The notes beneath the pieces are model-generated. The model made no database searches. It was given only the letters and a program-made list of their open reading frames with translations, and was not told the DNA's origin. From Clostridia bacterium (lineage in GTDB: Bacteria; Bacillota; Clostridia; Christensenellales; Aristaeellaceae): a stretch of DNA of 28,193 bases. Made by a program: the position numbers and the translations under genes. The stretch is from the NCBI GenBank assembly GCA_016296675.1, contig JAEDIV010000009.1, forward strand, positions 1-28,193, written 5' to 3'. Positions 23,600-28,193 of this stretch are shown here, one piece after another (positions within the stretch are counted from its first letter, which is position 1; each line of letters starts with the position of its first letter).

Positions 23600-24183
23600 A
23601 ACCGGCTGTCTATGCTTTCTGCAGATTTGCCTATGGCGTGTTCAGCGCTATTGTGCACCCCGTGACCGCTGTGGGCGCTGAAAATGTTCCGGCGGAAGGA
23701 AAGGCAATCGTCTGCGCCAACCACCAGTCCGGTCAGGATCCGATGATCCTGGCGGTGCATATCAGAAGAAAAATCCGCTTTATGGCGAAAAAGGAGATTT
23801 TTTCCTTTAAGCCGCTGGGATGGCTGATGGATGCCGTTGGTGCCTTTCCCGTAGCCAGAGGCGAAAATGATCTGAACGCTATCCGCACAAGCTTCAAGCT
23901 GTTGAATGAAGGAAACGTGCTTGGCATTTTCCCGGAAGGCAAACGCTTTTCTGACGGCGAAATGCACGCGGCAAAAAACGGCGTTTCCATGATTGCGCTT
24001 AGAAGCGGTGCCCCCGTAATTCCTGCGTATATCGAAGGCAGCTACAAGCCCTTTCGCAGAATGCGCCTGGTCGTTGGAAAGCCTGTCGACTTAAGCGACC
24101 TTGGCGGAAAGTGCGACGCGCAGACGCTGAATACATGCTCAACGCGCATTCGCGACGCGATTATGGCGCTTCGCGAAGGATAA
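23596..24183 (+). CDS. plsC: 1-acyl-sn-glycerol-3-phosphate acyltransferase
   Basis: Membrane-associated acyltransferase making phosphatidic acid for phospholipid synthesis. The 195 residues show the HX4D catalytic motif (NHQSGQDP, His43 and Asp48), the FPVARG substrate motif near 84-89, FPEGKR (112-117), and the IPAYIEG block (141-147). The protein is compact, normal for the clostridial enzyme. It starts in a 4-base overlap with cmk (ATGA at 23596). A possible weak hairpin terminator follows at 24230-24267 before ispH-rpsA. Confidence 0.93.
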   Translation: MKPAVYAFCRFAYGVFSAIVHPVTAVGAENVPAEGKAIVCANHQSGQDPMILAVHIRRKIRFMAKKEIFSFKPLGWLMDAVGAFPVARGENDLNAIRTSFKLLNEGNVLGIFPEGKRFSDGEMHAAKNGVSMIALRSGAPVIPAYIEGSYKPFRRMRLVVGKPVDLSDLGGKCDAQTLNTCSTRIRDAIMALREG

Positions 24184-24229
24184 TTGTTTGTTAAATCATC
24201 AATATTCTGTTGTAATTGAGCAGGAAAAA

Positions 24230-24268
24230 GGTTTATCATATCGAATGTTGGAATGATAGGCTTTTTTC
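24230..24268 (+). terminator. Weak hairpin with T-run between plsC and ispH
   Basis: AAGGTTTATCAT can pair, with some G-T pairs, with ATGATAGGCTTT, and a T6 run overlaps the end of the second arm before CG. It may be a terminator for the upstream genes or an attenuator for ispH-rpsA. The AT-rich stem makes it a low-confidence call. Confidence 0.35.
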
Positions 24269-24299
24269 GTATTGAATAGGCGAAAGGAGATGGATTCCC

Positions 24300-26267
24300 A
24301 TCGCGCGCGTAACCGTTGCTAAATCGGCAGGATTTTGCTTTGGTGTGCGTAGGGCCATCAATCTCGCCGTTGAATCTGCGCCTGCCTATACGCTGGGCCC
24401 GCTGATTCACAACAGCCATGCCGTCAGTGATCTTGAAAAAGAAGGCGTGTATGCGAAAGAGACCGTATCTGAAATCCCCATGGGTCAAAAGTGCGTGATC
24501 CGCTCCCACGGCATAGACAAAAGGACGATGGACGCCCTTTCCTCTCGTGCGGAAGTGATCGACGCCACATGCCCGTATGTGACGCTGATTCACAATATGG
24601 CGCATGAAGCTGCCGAAAATCAAAAGGCAGTCATCGTTGTCGGAAAGCGCGAGCACCCGGAAGTTGTGGGTACGCTCGGCTGGGCAGGCGAAAACGCGTA
24701 TGTTGTTTCCACACAGGAAGAGGCGATGCAGCTTCCCGAAATGGAAGAGGCGGTTGTCCTTGCGCAGACGACGATCGGGGATCAGATGTATGACAGCGTG
24801 TGTACGGCGATTTCAAAAAGGGTCAAAAGACCCGATATCAAAAATACCGTCTGCGCTGCCACTGCCAGACGTCAGCAGGAAGCCAGAGCCCTTTCCAAAG
24901 AGAAGGACGTCATGCTGATTGTCGGCGATCCGTTAAGCTCAAACACCCGCATGCTGTTTTCCATTGCGTCTGAGAACTGCGCTCGCACGTATATGATAGA
25001 AGATGCATCGGGGTTAAGAGATATTCCGGTTTATCCCACGGATACAATAGGGATTACAGCCGGTGCTTCCACACCGGATTGTACATATAAGGAGGTTGTA
25101 GCACGAATGAACGACATCGAGAACAAGATCAACAACGTAGAGAATACCCAGGACCTCGAGCAGGACTTTGCTTCCGCTTTTGAGAAGACCATGGTGCAGA
25201 TCCGTCCCGGCCAGACGATTACCGGCAAGGTAGTCCAGATCACCGAAGACGAAGTATGCGTCAATATCGGTTACAAGGCAGACGGTCTTGTGAAGAAATC
25301 TGATCTTTGCGTCTCCGATGTCAAGATCGATGATGAGATCGAAGTTGAAGTTGTTAAGGTAAACGACGGCGAAGGCAATGTTCTTCTCAGCCAGAAGAAC
25401 CTCATCAACCGCAAGCTCTGGGACGAAATCGTTGCCAAGAACGAAGCGGGCGAGTATGTTGACGGCGTTGGCAAGGAAGCGGTTAAGGGCGGCCTGCTGG
25501 CTACTGTAAACGGCATCCGTACCTTCATCCCCGCCTCCCAGCTTTCCCTGCGCTATGTCGAGAAGATCGATGAGTTCGTAGGCAAGGAAATGAAGCTGAA
25601 GATCATCGAGCTTGACCGCGCCAAGAAGCGCATTGTTGCTTCCCGCAAGGCTGTTCTGGCCGAGGAAGAATCCGCCCGCAAGAAGGCCATTTGGGATACT
25701 CTGGAAATCGGTTCCATCGTTAAGGGCACCGTCCGCAGAATCGCTGACTTCGGCGCTTTCGTTGACATCGGCGGCGTAGACGGCCTCGTACACGTTACCG
25801 ACCTCAGCTGGGGCCGTGTAAAGCATCCCTCCGACGTTGTCAAAGTCGGCGACGAAATCGACGTTAAGATCGTAAACGTTGATCCCGAGAAGGAGCGCGT
25901 TTCCCTTTCCTATAAGCAGACCCGTCCGCGTCCCTGGACCGTAGCCGACGAGAAGTATCCCGTTGACTCCGTCGTAGAGGGCAAGGTTGTCCGCATCACC
26001 ACCTTCGGCGCTTTCGTAGAGCTCGAGCCCGGCCTTGACGGTCTGGTACACATCTCCCAGTGCGCCGCTTCCCACATTGAGAAGGTCGAAGACGCTCTGC
26101 ATGTCGGCGACGTGATCCGTGTGAAGGTTCTGGACGTTAACACCGAAGCCAAGCGCATCAGCCTGTCTGTTCGCCAGGTTCTCGAGGACGAAGCTCTCGA
26201 AACCGTAGAGAACACTGACATCGCCGATGAGTACGCCATCGAAGGCGAAGCCGTGGCTGCTGAATAA
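24300..26267 (+). CDS. ispH-rpsA: IspH (HMBPP reductase) fused to ribosomal protein S1
   Basis: Bifunctional 655-residue protein. Residues about 1-265 are 4-hydroxy-3-methylbut-2-enyl diphosphate reductase, the last step of the MEP isoprenoid pathway, a 4Fe-4S enzyme. Its three cluster cysteines lie in GFCFGVRRA, DATCPY and NTVCAATARRQ, and the substrate residues in LIHNSHA, REHPEVVG, SSNTRM and GASTPD are kept. Residues about 270-655 hold four S1 RNA-binding domains, the number usual for Bacillota S1. The start is unusual. The first ATG, GTG or TTG in frame is GTG at 24345, which would delete the GFCFG cysteine. The frame stays open upstream to 24276 and an AAAGGAG site sits 10 bases before ATC at 24300, which would give (M)ARVTVAKSAGFCFG, a standard IspH start. 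ATT at 24294 is the other option. A strong internal Shine-Dalgarno plus ATG (25107) may also give S1 alone. Confidence 0.9.
   Translation: MARVTVAKSAGFCFGVRRAINLAVESAPAYTLGPLIHNSHAVSDLEKEGVYAKETVSEIPMGQKCVIRSHGIDKRTMDALSSRAEVIDATCPYVTLIHNMAHEAAENQKAVIVVGKREHPEVVGTLGWAGENAYVVSTQEEAMQLPEMEEAVVLAQTTIGDQMYDSVCTAISKRVKRPDIKNTVCAATARRQQEARALSKEKDVMLIVGDPLSSNTRMLFSIASENCARTYMIEDASGLRDIPVYPTDTIGITAGASTPDCTYKEVVARMNDIENKINNVENTQDLEQDFASAFEKTMVQIRPGQTITGKVVQITEDEVCVNIGYKADGLVKKSDLCVSDVKIDDEIEVEVVKVNDGEGNVLLSQKNLINRKLWDEIVAKNEAGEYVDGVGKEAVKGGLLATVNGIRTFIPASQLSLRYVEKIDEFVGKEMKLKIIELDRAKKRIVASRKAVLAEEESARKKAIWDTLEIGSIVKGTVRRIADFGAFVDIGGVDGLVHVTDLSWGRVKHPSDVVKVGDEIDVKIVNVDPEKERVSLSYKQTRPRPWTVADEKYPVDSVVEGKVVRITTFGAFVELEPGLDGLVHISQCAASHIEKVEDALHVGDVIRVKVLDVNTEAKRISLSVRQVLEDEALETVENTDIADEYAIEGEAVAAE
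25089..25109 (+). promoter_or_regulatory. Internal ribosome binding site and ATG at the IspH/S1 junction
   Basis: AAGGAGG (25089-25095) is followed after 11 bases by an in-frame ATG (25107-25109). It lies exactly between the last IspH residues (TPDCTYKEVVAR) and the first of S1 (MNDIENK). The Shine-Dalgarno is formed by the codons for Lys-Glu-Val of the IspH C-terminus. Initiation here would make a free 386-residue S1 protein. Confidence 0.55.
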
Positions 26268-26294
26268 TTATCGGTTTTGATATGACGCATTTGT

Positions 26295-26319
26295 CCCCCG
26301 CATACATGCTATGCGGGGG
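26295..26319 (+). terminator. Terminator of ispH-rpsA
   Basis: Perfect 10-bp stem CCCCCGCATA/TATGCGGGGG with a 5-base loop, followed by TTTATTCTT. It lies 27 bases past the stop codon. Confidence 0.88.
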
Positions 26320-26378
26320 TTTATTCTTATCCGATTATGACGCCTTTTTGCCAATATATCGTTTTTTTCATAAGATTC

Positions 26379-26407
26379 TTGACTTGCCTGCTCCGATTTT
26401 TTATAAT
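26379..26407 (+). promoter_or_regulatory. Promoter of the SGNH hydrolase gene
   Basis: TTGACT (26379-26384), a 17-base spacer and perfect TATAAT (26402-26407). It matches the promoter of the ribonuclease operon in both boxes and spacing. Confidence 0.85.
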
Positions 26408-26438
26408 GAATACATAAAAAACTGACGGAGGGATGACA

Positions 26439-27308
26439 ATGAAAAAACTGATCAGCTTTGTAATTTTGCTCGCGGTTCTTTGCGCAGCTTTCGGCGCATC
26501 TGCCGAAGAAGAAAAGTTTTATCTCGCTCTTGGCGACAGCATTACGACCGGGTACGGCCTGAAGGAAGGCGAAAAGAGTTTTCCTCAGATTGTCGCGGAG
26601 AAAAACGGCTATACCCTGATCAACCGCGCGATCAACGGAAACACGGCGCCGGGCATCTCAATGCAGCTGTCCGATCCGGAAGTGCTCATCGATATTCTGA
26701 ATGCCGATATCATCACCATTACCTGCGGCGGAAACGACCTGATGGCGGTTCTTTATCAGTATGTGGCCGATGTCTATAATGCGTCTGTTCCCGAAGATCA
26801 GAAAATTCAGCCGGCAGATTTTCTTTCTGTCATGACCAATCCTTCGGATCCGAGACAGCAGATGATCATGCTGGCTGCCCAGACTGCGCTTAACGGAAAC
26901 GAGGAAATGGGCGTAGTTCCTTTTATTATGAGCGGAAAAATCGAGCCTGCGCTTCAGGAATACCTTAAGACGCTGAGTTCCATTCTTGTAAGCATCAGAA
27001 CGTTCAATTCCGACGTCAGAATCATCGTCGCCACTCAGTATAATCCCTATAAATTCTTTACCGGCGACTATCAGGGCATGGCCGGCAGCATGGAAGCCGG
27101 CGCGCAGGCCCTGAGCATGGCCATTTCTGAATGCGTAACGCTTCTGAATTGCGAGACAGCGGGCGTATACGAAGCGTTTGCAGCCAGCGAAATCAACCTC
27201 TGCAATGCCGATATGACCACCATGAACCTAGATTTCCATCCGAACGCAAAGGGTCACGAAGTGATCGCGGAATGCGTTTTAAAGGTGCTTGCGTCTGCAA
27301 AGGAATAA
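26439..27308 (+). CDS. Secreted SGNH/GDSL-family hydrolase
   Basis: Exported esterase or lipase-like enzyme, 289 residues. A signal peptide (1-22, ending AFGASA) precedes the SGNH domain. Block I is LGDSITTGYG with nucleophile Ser34, block II carries the glycine in NGNTAPG, block III is GGND with Asn99, and block V is DFHPNAKGH with Asp265 and His267. The Asp and His are two residues apart rather than three, a variant seen in related enzymes. The start at 26439 is preferred to the ATG at 26433, because GGAGGG directly touches the earlier one and lies 6 bases from the later one. It is a single gene with its own promoter. The natural substrate (acetylated glycan, peptidoglycan or lipid) cannot be read from sequence. 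Confidence 0.92.
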   Translation: MKKLISFVILLAVLCAAFGASAEEEKFYLALGDSITTGYGLKEGEKSFPQIVAEKNGYTLINRAINGNTAPGISMQLSDPEVLIDILNADIITITCGGNDLMAVLYQYVADVYNASVPEDQKIQPADFLSVMTNPSDPRQQMIMLAAQTALNGNEEMGVVPFIMSGKIEPALQEYLKTLSSILVSIRTFNSDVRIIVATQYNPYKFFTGDYQGMAGSMEAGAQALSMAISECVTLLNCETAGVYEAFAASEINLCNADMTTMNLDFHPNAKGHEVIAECVLKVLASAKE

Positions 27309-27323
27309 CAATCATTCAAAGCA

Positions 27324-27349
27324 AAGCCGCTCCGGTTTCGGGGCGGCTT
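27324..27349 (+). terminator. Probable terminator after the SGNH hydrolase gene
   Basis: AAGCCGC (27324-27330) pairs with GCGGCTT (27343-27349), extended by two further GC pairs around a GTTTC loop. The tail TGTTGCAT is T-poor, so efficiency is uncertain. Confidence 0.55.
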
Positions 27350-27350
27350 G

Positions 27351-27379
27351 TTGCATACACCGGGTTTTTATGATACACT
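27351..27379 (+). promoter_or_regulatory. Promoter of the last gene
   Basis: TTGCAT (27351-27356), a 17-base spacer ending TGA, and TACACT (27374-27379), an extended -10 form. It starts immediately after the preceding hairpin. Confidence 0.6.
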
Positions 27380-27427
27380 TTTGTCATGCTTTCAATATGC
27401 GTCTTTGAATGAAAGGGGGCGAATGCG

Positions 27428-28117
27428 ATGCGCTATTTCAGATGTCGGAATGTGAAGAAAAACCACCGTAGGGCGCTTGAAGAGCGATACAGGGCGGCAG
27501 ATCGGGGCGACCGGCGGTTGATCCGGAGAGAATGGATATGGAGAAAATTGGCGATGGCTGCTCTCTATCTGATCTTCGTTTGCCTTTGGATTGCAACGAT
27601 CTACCTGCTCAAAATGATGCCGAAGCCGGAAGAGAGCGCATTACGCGTACTTGTCAGCGTCGGACTGATCCTGCTCGGCTTTTTTATGCTGATACTGAGT
27701 GCAATTATTGCGTGCAGACTGACAATACCGATTTTGAAGAAGACGACAAAATGCCGCCTGCCTGAGATAAAAAAGGAAATTTTGTCAAGGGCCACGGCGC
27801 ACCTGCGTGATTATTATGATTTGAATGAGCCGTACATCATCACCAAGTGCTTCGATGCGTCGGACAAAAAATGGATCAATCATGATGTGTGCATCTTTGT
27901 TGCCTGTAATGAATTGCGCATCACCGCGGACTTGATCCATGGTTTTCTGCACGGAGAAAGGGATCTGGGCTGTTATGCGTTCAGACGATCGGAAATTACC
28001 TTATCCAAATGCAGAGACGACAACGGGCTAAAACTGGAGCTTCGCGCAGAAGATGTCTCTTTCATACTCGGCTATCGGGCCAAAAGATTCATCGAGACAA
28101 ATTTTATCAATGGATAG
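27428..28117 (+). CDS. Membrane protein of unknown function
   Basis: Not recognised. The 229-residue product has a strongly basic first 40 residues with about a dozen Arg, two membrane segments (about 40-61 and 72-95), and a cytoplasmic C-terminal domain of about 130 residues with mixed alpha/beta character, a central KCFDASDKKWINHDVCIF stretch and four to five cysteines. The N-terminus is likely cytoplasmic given its charge. AAAGGGGGC lies 8 bases before the ATG. It has its own promoter and is closed by a perfect hairpin. No neighbour suggests a role. Confidence 0.75.
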   Translation: MRYFRCRNVKKNHRRALEERYRAADRGDRRLIRREWIWRKLAMAALYLIFVCLWIATIYLLKMMPKPEESALRVLVSVGLILLGFFMLILSAIIACRLTIPILKKTTKCRLPEIKKEILSRATAHLRDYYDLNEPYIITKCFDASDKKWINHDVCIFVACNELRITADLIHGFLHGERDLGCYAFRRSEITLSKCRDDNGLKLELRAEDVSFILGYRAKRFIETNFING

Positions 28118-28120
28118 TGA

Positions 28121-28144
28121 AGCCGTCCCGATTTCGGGACGGCT
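28121..28144 (+). terminator. Hairpin after the last gene
   Basis: AGCCGTCCCGA and TCGGGACGGCT pair perfectly over 11 bases with a TT loop (effectively 10 bp with a 4-base loop). No T-run follows directly, but a second hairpin with A6/T6 arms lies 4 bases beyond. Confidence 0.6.
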
Positions 28145-28148
28145 CAAG

Positions 28149-28175
28149 CCATCAAAAAAGTACCTTTTTTGATGG
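28149..28175. repeat. Second hairpin with A6/T6 arms
   Basis: CCATCAAAAAA (28149-28159) and TTTTTTGATGG (28165-28175) form an 11-bp perfect stem with a GTACC loop. It may strengthen termination or serve a gene beyond the window edge. Confidence 0.5.
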
Positions 28176-28193
28176 GAAGGGCCGATCCCCTGA

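Noticed and set aside
24345..24347. GTG as start of ispH-rpsA
   Set aside because: It would remove the GFCFG cysteine of the Fe-S cluster, has no Shine-Dalgarno, and the coding match continues upstream.
25014..26102. Minus-strand open frame of 362 codons opposite the S1 part
   Set aside because: The S1 domains on the plus strand are unmistakable; the antisense frame is explained by codon bias in a highly expressed gene.
1..28193. CRISPR arrays, tRNA or rRNA genes, insertion sequences, prophage
   Set aside because: No regularly spaced repeats, cloverleaf-like sequence, rRNA signature, transposase, integrase or phage structural gene was seen on reading both strands.

Overview
This window reads as a chromosomal segment of an uncultured, gut-type Clostridia (Bacillota) bacterium of intermediate GC content. 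The evidence is a T-box leader ahead of leuS, strong AGGAGG-type ribosome binding sites with sigma-A-like -35/-10 promoters, a dipeptidase PepV, a SpoIID-family protein, and an IspH-ribosomal protein S1 fusion next to cmk and plsC, an arrangement known from Clostridia. No rRNA, tRNA, CRISPR array, insertion sequence or prophage gene was recognised.

Layout. Bases 1-3810 are read on the minus strand: leuS behind a T-box leader, then uppP (undecaprenyl pyrophosphate phosphatase). Bases 3909-5249 hold two plus-strand genes of unknown function, a membrane-anchored exported protein and a small two-helix membrane protein with its own strong promoter and a possible operator. Bases 5258-11066 are again minus strand: a phosphoglucomutase with its own promoter and terminator, followed by a SpoIID/SH3 cell-wall protein and a secreted caspase-like protease with Ig-like domains and an EF-hand-like loop, the last two only 9 bases apart. 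From 11206 to the end everything is on the plus strand: a barnase-like ribonuclease with a lipoprotein signal, its barstar-like inhibitor and an HD-domain hydrolase, bounded by a good promoter and a perfect terminator; a cell-wall cluster of degenerate FHA protein, SEDS glycosyltransferase, short class B PBP, MoxR ATPase, DUF58 protein and a DUF4129-like membrane protein that runs by overlaps into uvrC; then pepV-cmk-plsC, ispH-rpsA, a secreted SGNH hydrolase and an unknown membrane protein.

How the genes work together. Much of the window serves the envelope: lipid carrier recycling (UppP), glycan polymerisation and cross-linking (SEDS plus PBP), peptidoglycan trimming (SpoIID-like), phospholipid synthesis (PlsC), sugar phosphate supply (phosphoglucomutase) and isoprenoid precursors (IspH). 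Exported enzymes of potentially toxic or signalling type (barnase-like RNase, caspase-like protease) lie between the housekeeping genes.

The observations most worth following are the surface-anchored RNase with cytoplasmic inhibitor and HD partner; the ispH-rpsA gene, which has no ATG, GTG or TTG in frame before its first essential cysteine but has a well-placed Shine-Dalgarno before an ATC, together with an internal Shine-Dalgarno and ATG exactly at the IspH/S1 junction; the SpoIID-caspase pair; the leuS T-box that seems to mask the ribosome binding site; and a shared 20-base palindrome in two intergenic gaps.
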